64,000 nt of DNA. It comes from Leptospira neocaledonica. GTDB lineage: Bacteria; Spirochaetota; Leptospiria; Leptospirales; Leptospiraceae. The stretch is taken from positions 248,001-312,000 of the forward strand of contig NZ_NPEA01000004.1 of NCBI RefSeq assembly GCF_002812205.1. Reading direction: 5' to 3'. Shown here piece by piece: positions 53,789-63,496 of this stretch; position 1 is the stretch's first letter, and each line of letters starts with the position of its first letter. A model generated the notes under the pieces. The model did no database searches, had not been told where the DNA came from, and saw only the letters and a list, made by a program, of their open reading frames with translations. A program made the translations under genes and the position numbers.

Positions 53789-54888
53789 ACGCCCCTCCTT
53801 TTTCCAGAGTTCTTGTTTATAGTCTCGACCGCCTTTTGGATTTGGATGATGAATTTTTCCTCTGTAAAACGGTTTACCGAGGCCTGAAAGTCCTTAGATT
53901 TCCATTCTTTTCGATCGGATTCCGCTAGGGCGGAGTTCAATGCCTCTACTGTTTGCTCTTTGAAGAAGAGCCCGGTCTTTCCAGAGACCACAGTTTCCAG
54001 GGCCCCACCCTTTCCATATGCCAGAACAGGTGTACAATACCCTTGGGCCTCGACAGGTGCGATCCCGAAATCTTCCATTCCGGGAAAAATGAATGTCTTT
54101 GCCTTGGCCATATACTCTTGCACTTCATTTCTTGGCCTATGAGGTAAGATCTCCACATTAGGCGGAAGATCTTTTACAAGTTTCTTATATTCTTGGCCGC
54201 TTCCTAAAATTTTAAGAGGCCTTCCATTCTTTCTATACGCTTCTATCGCCAAGTCGATCCGCTTATAAGGAGCGAATGCGGAAACGATCAGATCGAAGTT
54301 TTCCTTCTTCCCCGCTTGGACCTTGAACCCTTTAGGCAGACAAGGAGGATATACTACTTTGGAATCCCTTCTATAAAATTTTTGGATCCTTCTTGCAACA
54401 AACTCCGAGTTACATAAGAAAGAATCCACTCTGTTGGAAGAAACCGAATCCCAGTTACGAAGATAATTAGAAACAAGCTGGAATGCGAAAAACTTCAAAC
54501 CGCTTCTCGCAGGAAAATAATCATAATACAGATCCCAAACATATCTCATAGGAGAATGTACATAACTGATATGGATCGCATCCGGATCAGGGATCACACC
54601 TTTTGCAACACAATGAGAAGAAGATACGATCAGATCATATCCTCTTAGATCCAAGGACTCGATCGCAGTCGGGAATATCGGAAGATACCAGCGGTATTTG
54701 GATTTGAAAGGAAGTTTATCTGTGAACGCAGTTATGATCTTTCTATTTTCTATTCTTTCGTTTAACTTTCCTTTTTCATAAAAAAGGGTAAATAGATCTG
54801 CATCCGGAAATACTTTTAGGATGGAATCGAGTACGATCTCTCCTCCCCTCATTCCATTCAGCCAATCATGAATCACTGCGACTTTCAT
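53785..54888 (-). CDS. GT4-family glycosyltransferase
   Basis: 367 residues with a GT-B fold: an N-terminal IHDWLNGMRGGE acceptor-side motif, and a C-terminal donor site with FAPYKRIDLAIEA, KILGSGQEYKKL and PGMEDFGIAPVEAQ (the E-x7-E motif). Such retaining enzymes add sugars to lipids or polysaccharides from nucleotide donors. It is the first gene of the minus-strand operon leading into flbD-motA-motB-fliL-kdsB, with a 4-bp overlap with flbD. A role in LPS or flagellar sheath glycosylation is plausible given kdsB at the other end, but unproven. Confidence 0.88.
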   Translation of the reverse strand: MKVAVIHDWLNGMRGGEIVLDSILKVFPDADLFTLFYEKGKLNERIENRKIITAFTDKLPFKSKYRWYLPIFPTAIESLDLRGYDLIVSSSHCVAKGVIPDPDAIHISYVHSPMRYVWDLYYDYFPARSGLKFFAFQLVSNYLRNWDSVSSNRVDSFLCNSEFVARRIQKFYRRDSKVVYPPCLPKGFKVQAGKKENFDLIVSAFAPYKRIDLAIEAYRKNGRPLKILGSGQEYKKLVKDLPPNVEILPHRPRNEVQEYMAKAKTFIFPGMEDFGIAPVEAQGYCTPVLAYGKGGALETVVSGKTGLFFKEQTVEALNSALAESDRKEWKSKDFQASVNRFTEEKFIIQIQKAVETINKNSGKRRGV

Positions 54889-54951
54889 AGATACTAGGAT
54901 CGGCAGGGTAGCTTAGTTTGTCCCCGCCTTTTCGAGGTGCTCCGAGAGGAG

Positions 54952-55755
54952 TTATAGTTTGTTCAAATAGAAATCGCTGGAAATACCACCGATAATAGTG
55001 GTCCTACGATATAGATTGATGGAGAAAGGGATAGGAGCGCTTCTTTCTATCTTGCGATATCCTTCAACATATCTTCGAGCGTCGTCTCCCAAAATTCTCA
55101 TATCGGTCAATGTCTCAGCCAAATTATCGTAAGCATCCGAATCATTAATAAATCTCGGAATTGAACCGTTACTACTCTTGAGTTTATAAGAGATCTCTTC
55201 CAAATTTCCGAACAATAAATTGATGTCTTCTTTATTCTCCCGGATCACACCCGTGGAGGCCGCAAAAAAGTCGTCATAGTATCTGGCAGAAGGAGCAAAG
55301 TCAGGACGAAAATCCTCTTCTTCTTTATAAGTAGGCTTGAAGAAGGTCTGCTTGGAATCTCCTTCCGCGTTTCCTGGATTGATGTCTATCGTACGTCCGG
55401 AAAGAACTGTAGCGGTCCTAAAACTGATATCATAGTTTGAATACAATGTAATAGGTTCCGCTAGTCGGATCGTGATCTCTACAGCCTTGGTCCTGTTCTT
55501 ATCCAAAAATCTTTTGTCGGGAACTTCTTCAATTCCAACCACGTCCACATCTCGTACAATCCCTCTCTCCAATCCTAAAATACTAACTGGAGTTCCTGGG
55601 CGAATACCTTGGGACTTTGGATAATAAATTTTTAAAGTATAAGGATAATCTTCTTGGGAACCGGATCTTTCGATCACGGATTGGTATAAGAGTACAAAAA
55701 AAGCACAAAAGAAAACGAAACCTAGATGAATGGGAGAAGGGATCGGAAATTTCAT
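54952..55755 (-). CDS. MCE/MlaD-domain protein
   Basis: 267 residues with one N-terminal membrane segment (about 8-28) and a single MCE domain: [26 protein letters not shown] (about 44-70), [27 protein letters not shown] (about 100-126). The C-terminal region is helical. MCE proteins form hexameric tunnels shuttling lipids between membranes. The usual MlaE and MlaF partners are not in the window, so it may work with distant permeases. It is upstream of the glycosyltransferase operon on the same strand with a 63-bp gap. Confidence 0.88.
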   Translation of the reverse strand: MKFPIPSPIHLGFVFFCAFFVLLYQSVIERSGSQEDYPYTLKIYYPKSQGIRPGTPVSILGLERGIVRDVDVVGIEEVPDKRFLDKNRTKAVEITIRLAEPITLYSNYDISFRTATVLSGRTIDINPGNAEGDSKQTFFKPTYKEEEDFRPDFAPSARYYDDFFAASTGVIRENKEDINLLFGNLEEISYKLKSSNGSIPRFINDSDAYDNLAETLTDMRILGDDARRYVEGYRKIERSAPIPFSINLYRRTTIIGGISSDFYLNKL

Positions 55756-55892
55756 ACTTTCTTCTATTAGAAACTTCGGCTTTCCATTTGTATCAACTAA
55801 ATCCTAAACAAATCAAAAATAGATGGGCGAAATTTTGGAGAATTTCCCGATAATTCTAAGGGAAAGGAAGAAAAAACCCTCTCCAAACAGCT

Positions 55893-56636
55893 ATGAGACA
55901 TAATATAATTGACTTTTTGAAAGAATCCGTTCAAAAAAGAACGAGTTGGTGGCTTCTGGCCTTCCTCTTTCTATTGGCGAGTACTCTAGGCTGGGGATTT
56001 AGGAGGGGAACCCTTCCCCAGGAGTTGAATAAACTCATACTGACAGGACACGAAACTCTTAGAACGGAAGAAATAGTTCAGATCATGGGTATCCAACCGG
56101 GAACCTCTTTCGAAAATTACGACCTCGGCCAAATGGAACACCGACTAACCTCACACCCCAGGATCAAATCCGCTCACTTGGAAAAAAAAACGGACGACCA
56201 ATTGCTGGTGGAGATCACCGAAAGAAAACCGAACTATCTAGTGAACTCGGACGGCCATCTTTTCGAAATAGATTCCGAGCTTAAGATACTTTCCATGGAC
56301 GATGTTCGAAGCCAAGGACTCACCGTTCTTTCCGGAACATTCCCAAGAGAAAAAGGAGAAGTAGTCGGCGCTGCATTCAAAGATCTTCATACTTCTGTAG
56401 AGAATGCATTTCGTTCTTATCCGGCATTGAAGACCCGAATCTCCGAAGTCTCCTTACATGAAGATGGAGAAGTTTTTGTCTACGCAGACACCCCACTTTC
56501 CGTTCGTGTGCAAGTTGGGACCTTATTCCAAACGGAACAGGTCAGAAAATTATACGCTGTATTAGCATATCTTGAAAAAGAAAAAGTCCGCCCCAAACTC
56601 GTGGACATACGAGGAGAAGACGCGGTCTACCATTAA
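55893..56636 (+). CDS. ftsQ: Cell division protein FtsQ
   Basis: 247 residues: one membrane segment (about 20-38) and a periplasmic POTRA domain ([27 protein letters not shown]), then the FtsQ beta domain ([26 protein letters not shown]). It connects early and late divisome proteins. First of ftsQ-ftsA-ftsZ, with gaps of 4 and 11 bp. The gene order matches the end of the usual division and cell wall cluster; the mur genes are not here. Confidence 0.9.
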   Translation: MRHNIIDFLKESVQKRTSWWLLAFLFLLASTLGWGFRRGTLPQELNKLILTGHETLRTEEIVQIMGIQPGTSFENYDLGQMEHRLTSHPRIKSAHLEKKTDDQLLVEITERKPNYLVNSDGHLFEIDSELKILSMDDVRSQGLTVLSGTFPREKGEVVGAAFKDLHTSVENAFRSYPALKTRISEVSLHEDGEVFVYADTPLSVRVQVGTLFQTEQVRKLYAVLAYLEKEKVRPKLVDIRGEDAVYH

Positions 56637-56640
56637 GAAT

Positions 56641-57867
56641 ATGGAATCTTCTGAAAGAATCATAGTCTCTTTGGATCTGGGATCAGCACTTACTAAAGTG
56701 GTGGTAGGGCGTCCTATCTCCGAATACGAAACTGAAATTATCGGAACAGGAATGTTCCCTTCTTCCGGGATCAAAAACGGCTCCATCATCAATATAGAAG
56801 CAACGACTCGTTCCATCATAGAAGCAGTGAGTGAAGCAGAACTCATGTGTGGACAAGAGATCGGTTATGTTGTGGTGAATGTTACCGGCAAATCTGTTCA
56901 TGCGGACAACTCCAAGGGAGTGGTTGCAATCACTAATAGAGACAGAGTAGTAACAGAACCGGATATAGTCCGAGTGATAGAAGCTGCACAAGCAGTTCGA
57001 GTCCCCGCAGACCAAGAAATTTTACATGTCCTTTCCAAAGAATTTTCCGTAGACGATCAAACTTCTATCAAAGACCCGATCGGAATGACCGGAGTTCGTT
57101 TAGAAGCAGAAGTTCATATAGTCACAGCAGGCCTAACAGCACTTCATAATTTAGAAAAATGTATTGAAGCAGCCGGCTTGGCAGAAGAGACAAGAGTTCT
57201 TTCTAGTTTAGCTTCTTCCGATGCGGTTTTAACTTCTGGCGAAAAAGATCTCGGCACCGCTGTATTGGATATTGGTGCTGGCATCTGCGATCTGATTGTT
57301 TATGTGGACGGAGGGATCGCTTATTCTTCCGTGATCCCATTCGGCGGATATAATGTTACTTCCGATCTTTCCATCGGTTTAAAAACCACGATCGAGACTG
57401 CAGAACTTGTTAAAAAAAGATACGGTCATTGTTCTTTAGAAGAAATAGATCCGACTGAAACTGTAGAGATCCCTCCCATCAGCGGAAGACCTGCGAGAAC
57501 AGTTCTAAGAGAAGAACTAGTCCACGTAATAGAACCTCGAATGAGAGAAATTTTCGAGATGGTAGATGCTGAACTAGTTAAGTCCGGAAAAAAATCCTTC
57601 TTGGCTGGAGGAGTCATCCTCACAGGAGGAGGAAGTCTTTTAGAAGGAATAGAAAGTCTGGCAGAGGACGTATTTCGTCTAACGGTAACTCGCGCCAGAC
57701 CTGCGGGACTTTCCGGTCTTGCGGATAGAGTATCTTCTCCTGAATTTGCTACCGCAGTCGGACTTATCAAATACGCCTCCAGATTAGGGGACATGGAAAG
57801 AAAATCCCAGGATAGAAGCGAAACTTGGGGCAAAAAAATTCGAAGATGGATAGAGGAAAACCTCTAA
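56641..57867 (+). CDS. ftsA: Cell division protein FtsA
   Basis: 408 residues from ATG at 56641, 4 bp after ftsQ; an in-frame extension into ftsQ is rejected. Actin-fold motifs: [15 protein letters not shown] (phosphate 1), [16 protein letters not shown] (phosphate 2), [11 protein letters not shown] (adenosine). The inserted 1C domain follows about residue 80. The C-terminus IRRWIEENL is an amphipathic membrane-targeting helix that tethers FtsZ to the membrane. Confidence 0.95.
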   Translation: MESSERIIVSLDLGSALTKVVVGRPISEYETEIIGTGMFPSSGIKNGSIINIEATTRSIIEAVSEAELMCGQEIGYVVVNVTGKSVHADNSKGVVAITNRDRVVTEPDIVRVIEAAQAVRVPADQEILHVLSKEFSVDDQTSIKDPIGMTGVRLEAEVHIVTAGLTALHNLEKCIEAAGLAEETRVLSSLASSDAVLTSGEKDLGTAVLDIGAGICDLIVYVDGGIAYSSVIPFGGYNVTSDLSIGLKTTIETAELVKKRYGHCSLEEIDPTETVEIPPISGRPARTVLREELVHVIEPRMREIFEMVDAELVKSGKKSFLAGGVILTGGGSLLEGIESLAEDVFRLTVTRARPAGLSGLADRVSSPEFATAVGLIKYASRLGDMERKSQDRSETWGKKIRRWIEENL

Positions 57868-57878
57868 GGGAGTGATAT

Positions 57879-59066
57879 ATGTTACGTTTCGAAGAAGAAG
57901 AAAGATCAAACCCTGCAATTATTAAAGTTTTAGGAATAGGCGGCGGCGGAATGAACGCAGTCGCTAGAATGGCGAATTCCAGCCTGAAAGGTGTAGAATA
58001 CGTTATCATGAATACCGACGAACAGGTATTAAAACGTTCCGAGATAGAAAGTAAGATCGCATTAGGTTCCAAGACTACAAGAGGAATGGGCGCAGGAGGA
58101 GATCCTGAGTTAGGCGCAAGAGCCGCAGAAGAAGACAGAGAAAAAATCGCATCTGTGATCCAAGGTGCGGATATGGTTTTTGTAACTGCGGGGATGGGAG
58201 GCGGAACTGGAACAGGTGCAGCTCCTATCGTAGCAAAAATCGCAAAAGAACAGAAATGTCTAGTCGTAGGAGTTGTTACTATTCCTTTTTCTTTCGAAGG
58301 AAAAAGAAGAATGGAACTCGCCAAAAGAGGTGTGGAACAACTTCGCTCTTATGTAGATACATTAATTTTAGTTAATAATGAATCCATCTTCCAAGTTGTA
58401 GAAAGAAATACTCCGATCGACCAAGCATTTAGAGTGATAGATGATATTCTTTTGAACGCAGTGAGAGGGATCAGTGATATCGTTAATAATCCTGGAATCA
58501 TCAATGTAGACTTTGCGGATGTCAAAGCGATCATGAGAGATACGGGTGACGCAGTCATGGGAGTAGGAGAAGGTTATGGAGAAAATAAAGTTTCCGAAGC
58601 AGTGAACTTCGCAATCGATAACGCTCTATTAGATTCTCGCTCTATCGCGGGGGCAACTTCTCTTTTGATTAATGTCACTGGAGGAACTGATCTTACTATT
58701 TCGGATTGGAATGAAGTATCTCAGATCATCACTTCTCAAGTGGATCCTAACGCAAATATCATCATTGGTTTAACTGAAGATTCAGATCTGGAAAAAAGAA
58801 TTCGTATCACTGTAATAGCGACAGGATTCAATAAAAGAGCGGCCGGTATTGGATCTGTTCCTAAGCTACAATCCCAACCTCAAAGAAAAGTTGTAGGACT
58901 TCCTGAAATGGAAGAGTCTCGTCAGACTTTCAAAACGGAACCTGAAAGGATTAGCAATGACCCGGAAGCATATAGAGCTCTCAAGTCCAAAAACCCTTCC
59001 GGAAATATGAAAGAGGATTATGATATTCCCGCTTTCTTAAGAAGAGGAGAAAAAGGAAGAGGGTAA
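57879..59066 (+). CDS. ftsZ: Cell division GTPase FtsZ
   Basis: 395 residues. The tubulin signature GGGTGTG is at about 108-114, preceded by the GGGGMNAV loop (21-28) and AGMGGGT. T7 loop residues [11 protein letters not shown] give the GTPase-activating Asp. A variable linker (about 320-380) ends in the conserved tail [11 protein letters not shown] that binds FtsA. It polymerises into the Z-ring. Its stop is 1 bp from the convergent lipoprotein gene. Confidence 0.97.
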   Translation: MLRFEEEERSNPAIIKVLGIGGGGMNAVARMANSSLKGVEYVIMNTDEQVLKRSEIESKIALGSKTTRGMGAGGDPELGARAAEEDREKIASVIQGADMVFVTAGMGGGTGTGAAPIVAKIAKEQKCLVVGVVTIPFSFEGKRRMELAKRGVEQLRSYVDTLILVNNESIFQVVERNTPIDQAFRVIDDILLNAVRGISDIVNNPGIINVDFADVKAIMRDTGDAVMGVGEGYGENKVSEAVNFAIDNALLDSRSIAGATSLLINVTGGTDLTISDWNEVSQIITSQVDPNANIIIGLTEDSDLEKRIRITVIATGFNKRAAGIGSVPKLQSQPQRKVVGLPEMEESRQTFKTEPERISNDPEAYRALKSKNPSGNMKEDYDIPAFLRRGEKGRG

Positions 59067-59067
59067 T

Positions 59068-60141
59068 TTACTTTTCTTCGGTTGCCTCTTCTTCAATCGG
59101 AGGAGGTGCCATTAATTCTTTCAGTTCTTTTAGGTAATCATCTTCCGGGCCACCCAAACGGATTGCCTCATCGTAAAATTGAATCGCCTTTTGGTAATCC
59201 CCTTCGGAAAAATAGTATGTAGCTAAATTTGCCTTAGCTGCCCAAGATTTTCCTTTTGCCTTTAGGTCAGCTTTTTCCCAAGCAATCTTAGCTCTTTGGA
59301 AATTTGGATTTTCTCCAGTAATTTCTTCATATCCTTCCAATAGAAGTGCTTCTACTTCCGGATTTTCATCTTCTATAAAGATAGAAATATCTTCCGATTC
59401 TACCTTAGGAGAAAGTCTAGTTTGTATTTCCGAAATAGATTGGTCCAAAGCGGCAGAAAGAGAAGGAAGCATACTAGGACAACTAACGTCCCCTACTCCG
59501 TTATATATGATAGAAGGTTTACTGATTACAACCTTTAGTATTTCCCCTGAATCGACCCGGATCAGATTTGCTTCTATAGGAATATAAACTTTCCGAACCC
59601 CTGTAGGTTTTACAATTGGATCGTTTATTAAAGAAGCTGCAGCTCTACTCAATTGCCTGTCCCTATCTTTTCCTGCGGCAGCTACTCTAAGAACTGCCAT
59701 CCCAAGAGCAAGATAGTCCATCTTTCTTTCCACATAACACTGGGACTCAGGTTGTTTGACGGAAACATATAAAACGGCATCCGCATCCAATACTTCTCCG
59801 ATTCTCTTTCTGTTCTTTTGAATTCCTTCTAAAGAAATTTCTTTTCCTTCCAAAACGTCCTCTCTATCTTTTAGATCCAAAATTTTGAAATAAGAATCGT
59901 TGGATAAACTTTCGTATATTTTTCCGGGAACCATTAATACGAAGGAACGATTACTTTCATGGGCCCAAATTTCGGAGTTCATAGGCTCTAACACAAACGC
60001 GACGTTTTTTACCCCGTTTAAGAATTGTTTTAAGTCTCTTCCCTCTTTTGTAGGAGGATACATAGGATATTCTACGGTTACGGATTGGCAGGTTATAAAA
60101 ACTGCAAGTAAACAGAATAGAAAGACTAACGTGAACCGCAT
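59068..60141 (-). CDS. TPR-tailed lipoprotein of unknown function
   Basis: 357 residues. The signal peptide ends LAVFITC (Cys18). The central part (about 40-250) resembles CsgG/DUF799-like periplasmic domains (VLDADAVLYVSVKQ and DRQLSRAAASL), and the C-terminus has a TPR-like repeat (AAKANLATYYFSEGDYQKAIQFYDEAIRL split over two helices) before a Glu-rich end. It is probably anchored in an envelope membrane and binds protein partners. It is convergent with ftsZ. I know no specific function. Confidence 0.65.
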   Translation of the reverse strand: MRFTLVFLFCLLAVFITCQSVTVEYPMYPPTKEGRDLKQFLNGVKNVAFVLEPMNSEIWAHESNRSFVLMVPGKIYESLSNDSYFKILDLKDREDVLEGKEISLEGIQKNRKRIGEVLDADAVLYVSVKQPESQCYVERKMDYLALGMAVLRVAAAGKDRDRQLSRAAASLINDPIVKPTGVRKVYIPIEANLIRVDSGEILKVVISKPSIIYNGVGDVSCPSMLPSLSAALDQSISEIQTRLSPKVESEDISIFIEDENPEVEALLLEGYEEITGENPNFQRAKIAWEKADLKAKGKSWAAKANLATYYFSEGDYQKAIQFYDEAIRLGGPEDDYLKELKELMAPPPIEEEATEEK

Positions 60142-60169
60142 ATCGGATCAGACCCTTTTCGAGTAAATT

Positions 60170-61300
60170 TTAGATCCCGTTTTTCACGGTTTCTTTTGTA
60201 GGATTCGCAGGTAGAAGCTCCAACAAAATCAAATGAGGTCTTGCACCAAATCGAATTCTTGGCGCCACATGACCTTCTGCCCCTAAACCTCTACTCACTA
60301 TAATATCAGTATTATCGTAAGCATTCAATCCCCCGGCAGCAATATAACGAGGGACCCGAGAAAGAGTTAAGATGGGACCGAAAAACGGAATCTGGACCTG
60401 CCCCCCATGAGTGTGTCCCGCTAAAATCAGATCCACTTTTTCATTCGGTTGGTTCAAAACGGAATCCGGATAATGACTAATCAGGATGGAATAAATATCC
60501 TCAGGAATCTCCCTTCTCAAACTCCAAATCAAAGTTTTGTTCCTATAATCAGGCAAACCTAATCCGATCAAACCTATCTTATTTTTTCCGATCTGAATGA
60601 CCTTAGATTTTCGATCCCAAAGAAGGGATCCAGTCTTAGAAGAAAAATCAGTATAACGCAAGATATGATCCACATCGCCTGTAACAAAAAAGAATCCGTT
60701 ATTACTCTTAAATTCTTTCAAATAAGAAGTTACGATCGGATATAGGGAGACATGATTCATCACGTCTCCGGTAAATAAGATCAGATCCGGCTGAAAACGA
60801 TTCGCTTCTTCTCTAACTTCTAAATGTAAATCTCTAATATCATCTGTTTGCAGATCGGAAATATGTACGATCTTGATGGGCGAAAGTATTTTCTCGGATC
60901 GGATTTGGATATGTTCCACATCCAAAAAATTCGGTTCCCAAACTTCAGAGTAAAATTTGATACAAACCAAGAAGATCGAAACGAATAAGAATGAGACCCT
61001 CTTAGAAAATAGAAAATGAATCAATCCCAATATCGGAAGCGCGATTGTTAGAACAGTCCAAGCGATCCTAACACGAATAAAAGAACTTACATCTAAAAAG
61101 AAAGGTATAGTAGCTGCAAGAACCAAATAAATTAAAGTAAGAATTAGAATTCTTCTATAAAAGGAAAGATTCCATTCTTTAGAAAAGATAAATTTCCTCT
61201 TATCCAATAAGAATACAAAGAGAAACAAGGTAAAAGTAATAATTACCAGAACATCTATTATAAAATTGGATTTAGAATAAGCATTAAAATAAAAATTCAT
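60170..61300 (-). CDS. Membrane-anchored metallophosphoesterase (YaeI/YkuE-like)
   Basis: 376 residues from the ATG at 61298-61300, which overlaps the BASS gene stop (ATGA) and has a GAAGAAG site; an ATG 9 codons upstream is less likely. Four to five membrane segments fill residues 5-130. The metallophosphatase motifs follow: HISDLQTDD (Asp/His), FTGDVMNH, FFVTGDVDH, ISHYPD, LAGHTHGGQVQIP. Such proteins hydrolyse UDP-sugars, lipid phosphates or cAMP-like nucleotides at the periplasmic or cytosolic face. Co-translated with the transporter before it. Confidence 0.88.
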   Translation of the reverse strand: MNFYFNAYSKSNFIIDVLVIITFTLFLFVFLLDKRKFIFSKEWNLSFYRRILILTLIYLVLAATIPFFLDVSSFIRVRIAWTVLTIALPILGLIHFLFSKRVSFLFVSIFLVCIKFYSEVWEPNFLDVEHIQIRSEKILSPIKIVHISDLQTDDIRDLHLEVREEANRFQPDLILFTGDVMNHVSLYPIVTSYLKEFKSNNGFFFVTGDVDHILRYTDFSSKTGSLLWDRKSKVIQIGKNKIGLIGLGLPDYRNKTLIWSLRREIPEDIYSILISHYPDSVLNQPNEKVDLILAGHTHGGQVQIPFFGPILTLSRVPRYIAAGGLNAYDNTDIIVSRGLGAEGHVAPRIRFGARPHLILLELLPANPTKETVKNGI

Positions 61301-62133
61301 ATTTGGATCTTCTTCTTTCCATTCCAAAATTCTGCAGCAATAGCACTCAACAAATACATTACGACTCCGTACATAAGAACGGTAAGCAATGTCTCACTTT
61401 GTTTGATATGAAGTTCCGCAAGAAGTAGAGCCAAGGACAAGCTTCTGATCCCGGAAACCATAGACAAGGAAGCTCTAACTTCTTGTGTGGAGTTGAACAG
61501 AAAGATCCCGGGAAGAAGAGAAAGTCCTACCGCCACAGCAGCACCTATCCAAACAATCCAACCTAAACTTAGTGCAAATTCTCCGTATTGAAAGATCAAA
61601 AGTAAGATTGATAATACTAGACAGAAAGTGCTGAATCTTTCTACCCAAGGAGCAATCGGGTCAAAAAATTTAGGGAAGAAGTATTTGCTTAAAAGTCCCA
61701 ACAACAATGGCAGACCTTGCAAAAAAGTTCCGATCAAAAAAAGTTTTAAGAAAAGATCGAAATTAAAACCGGAACCACCTTGGTAAATGGAAAAGATCAA
61801 CGGGGTTAAAATGGTATTCGCACCGTTCAATAATGCGATTAACATTCCGCCTAGTGCTGGATTTCCTTTTGCTCTTAATACGAACAATCCGCCGGAAGCT
61901 CCTCCCGGAGAAGCAGCACAAAGAAAAATCGCAGCAAATGCAAGTTCAGGTATTTCCAAAAATTTTCCCGTAAAAAATACGGAAACTGGAAGTATCCCGA
62001 AATTCCAAAAGAATGCAAAAACTAAGATCGGAACAAATTTGGACCAAGAACCCAACTCTTTTTTTTCTATCCTCAATCCCAAACCGTACATGGAGGAAAG
62101 CGAGAGAAGAATGAGTACTGTCCGTATTAACAT
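61297..62133 (-). CDS. BASS-type (bile acid:Na+ symporter-like) transporter
   Basis: 278 residues with about nine membrane segments. The crossover region FLCAASPGGASGGLFVLRAKGN and the second half near SGIRSLSLALLLAE match the BASS/SbtA-like fold with unwound helices. Substrate could be an organic acid or keto acid; the motif match is moderate. It overlaps the metallophosphoesterase gene by 4 bp and starts 3 bp after the upstream membrane protein's stop. Confidence 0.8.
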   Translation of the reverse strand: MLIRTVLILLSLSSMYGLGLRIEKKELGSWSKFVPILVFAFFWNFGILPVSVFFTGKFLEIPELAFAAIFLCAASPGGASGGLFVLRAKGNPALGGMLIALLNGANTILTPLIFSIYQGGSGFNFDLFLKLFLIGTFLQGLPLLLGLLSKYFFPKFFDPIAPWVERFSTFCLVLSILLLIFQYGEFALSLGWIVWIGAAVAVGLSLLPGIFLFNSTQEVRASLSMVSGIRSLSLALLLAELHIKQSETLLTVLMYGVVMYLLSAIAAEFWNGKKKIQI

Positions 62134-62136
62134 TTT

Positions 62137-62667
62137 CTAATTTTGAGAAAGACTTTTCTTAAGAAAACTTCTCTCTTTAATCGTTTGCGAGATAAAACTG
62201 GAGATAGCGAAGAAAAAAGCGAATCCTAAGAAAAAGTAAGGAGCTATAGAAACCTGCTCTTTGGGAATATTATTCTGCACCAGCATTCCATAGAACACTA
62301 CCACAAATAAAGCAGCAGGAACGGTAAGAACGGAACCTAAATTGATGAACAATTTATACTGAATGGATCCACTTTCTGTTCTCTTAGCATAACCGAAGGA
62401 CCATAACCAATTCCTATGTTTTGCCAATTGAGATGCGTTTTGAAAAAGAAGTTTATCTCCTTCTTTCTGAACGGCATATCCAGCTTTTCCAAACTGAGAA
62501 GAAGCAGCGTTTAAATCCGATTTTAATTCCCCTGATAAGATAGCAGGAAAAAAAGAACCGAAATTTTTCTTGGAAAAAGTTTCCTTCTGTTTTCTATCCC
62601 AAAGAGAAAGAGTAAATACCAGAATGAAAATCAGGATAGGAAGTATATTTAAAATTATAGTGATCAT
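62137..62667 (-). CDS. Small membrane protein of unknown function
   Basis: 176 residues with one N-terminal membrane segment (about 3-22) and two near the middle and end (about 112-132, 143-163). The soluble stretch between them (LKSDLNAASSQFGKAGYAVQKEGDKLLFQNASQLAKHRNW) is helical. I do not recognise a family. It sits between map and the BASS transporter genes in a tight minus-strand run, with gaps of 8 and 3 bp. Confidence 0.6.
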   Translation of the reverse strand: MITIILNILPILIFILVFTLSLWDRKQKETFSKKNFGSFFPAILSGELKSDLNAASSQFGKAGYAVQKEGDKLLFQNASQLAKHRNWLWSFGYAKRTESGSIQYKLFINLGSVLTVPAALFVVVFYGMLVQNNIPKEQVSIAPYFFLGFAFFFAISSFISQTIKERSFLKKSLSQN

Positions 62668-62675
62668 CTTCGTTT

Positions 62676-63422
62676 TTATGCCGCTGTTAAAATAATCGGT
62701 CCAAGTTCTGTGACAACAACTGAATGTTCAAATTGAGCGGTAAAAGAACCATCCGGAGTTTTCAAAGTCCATCCGTCCGATTCTTCTACAAAGTCTTCTG
62801 CCCCGGTCGAAACAAAAGTTTCCACTGCAATTACCTGTCCCGATTTCAAAATTCGTTTGTCTCTTGGTTCGTAATAATTACAAATATTGAATGGTTCTTC
62901 ATGGAGTGATTTTCCTACGCCATGCCCACATAAGGTACGGATCACTTTGTATCCATTCTTCTTTGCAGTATTTTCTATCGTTCTACCGATTGAATTCAGT
63001 TTTTGTCCCGTTCTCACTCCAGAAAGAGCAAGTTTCAACGCTTCGGAGGACACATCTAAAAGTTTACGTAAACCTTTATCGTCTTTTCCAACGATTAGAG
63101 TAAAACCGGTATCCGCAAAATATCCGTTTAACTCTAAAGAAACATCCAGATTCAGAAGGTCCCCTTCTTTCAAAATACGATCGTTTGGAATTCCGTGAGC
63201 GATCTCGGTATTCAAACTAATACAAGTGAATCCGGGAAATTTATACATGAGTTGAGGAGCGCTTCTCGCCCCGAATTTCGAAAAATAAGAATGAGCGATA
63301 CGATCCAGTTCTTTGGTGCTGATCCCAGGTTTAGCAGCCTCTCTCATCTTCACCAAGGTTTCGGCAGTGATCTTGCCGATTCTTTGTAATGCTTTCAGAT
63401 CTTCTTGATTACGAACCGTCAT
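62676..63422 (-). CDS. map: Methionine aminopeptidase (type I)
   Basis: 248 residues. Removes initiator Met from nascent proteins. Metal ligands are in NLDVSLELNGYFADTG (two Asp), GHGVGKSLHEEPFN (His) and the following Glu in AVETFVSTGAED and TAQFEHSVVV. Length fits type I MAP without an SH3-like extension. It starts the tightly packed minus-strand run map, membrane protein, BASS transporter, metallophosphoesterase. Confidence 0.96.
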   Translation of the reverse strand: MTVRNQEDLKALQRIGKITAETLVKMREAAKPGISTKELDRIAHSYFSKFGARSAPQLMYKFPGFTCISLNTEIAHGIPNDRILKEGDLLNLDVSLELNGYFADTGFTLIVGKDDKGLRKLLDVSSEALKLALSGVRTGQKLNSIGRTIENTAKKNGYKVIRTLCGHGVGKSLHEEPFNICNYYEPRDKRILKSGQVIAVETFVSTGAEDFVEESDGWTLKTPDGSFTAQFEHSVVVTELGPIILTAA

Positions 63423-63465
63423 AAATATTAATTCTACAGAGAGAAATTAGGTGGCAAACGATAAA

Positions 63466-63481
63466 TGTAGGAATTCCAACA
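63466..63481 (+). repeat. 16-bp short palindromic repeat, copy 3
   Basis: TGTAGGAATTCCAACA, identical to the copy at 5619-5634 and the complement of 15995-16010. It lies 16 nt downstream of the partial phosphatase gene's stop, in a 74-bp gap. Confidence 0.7.
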
Positions 63482-63496
63482 AGAACTGAAAGAATC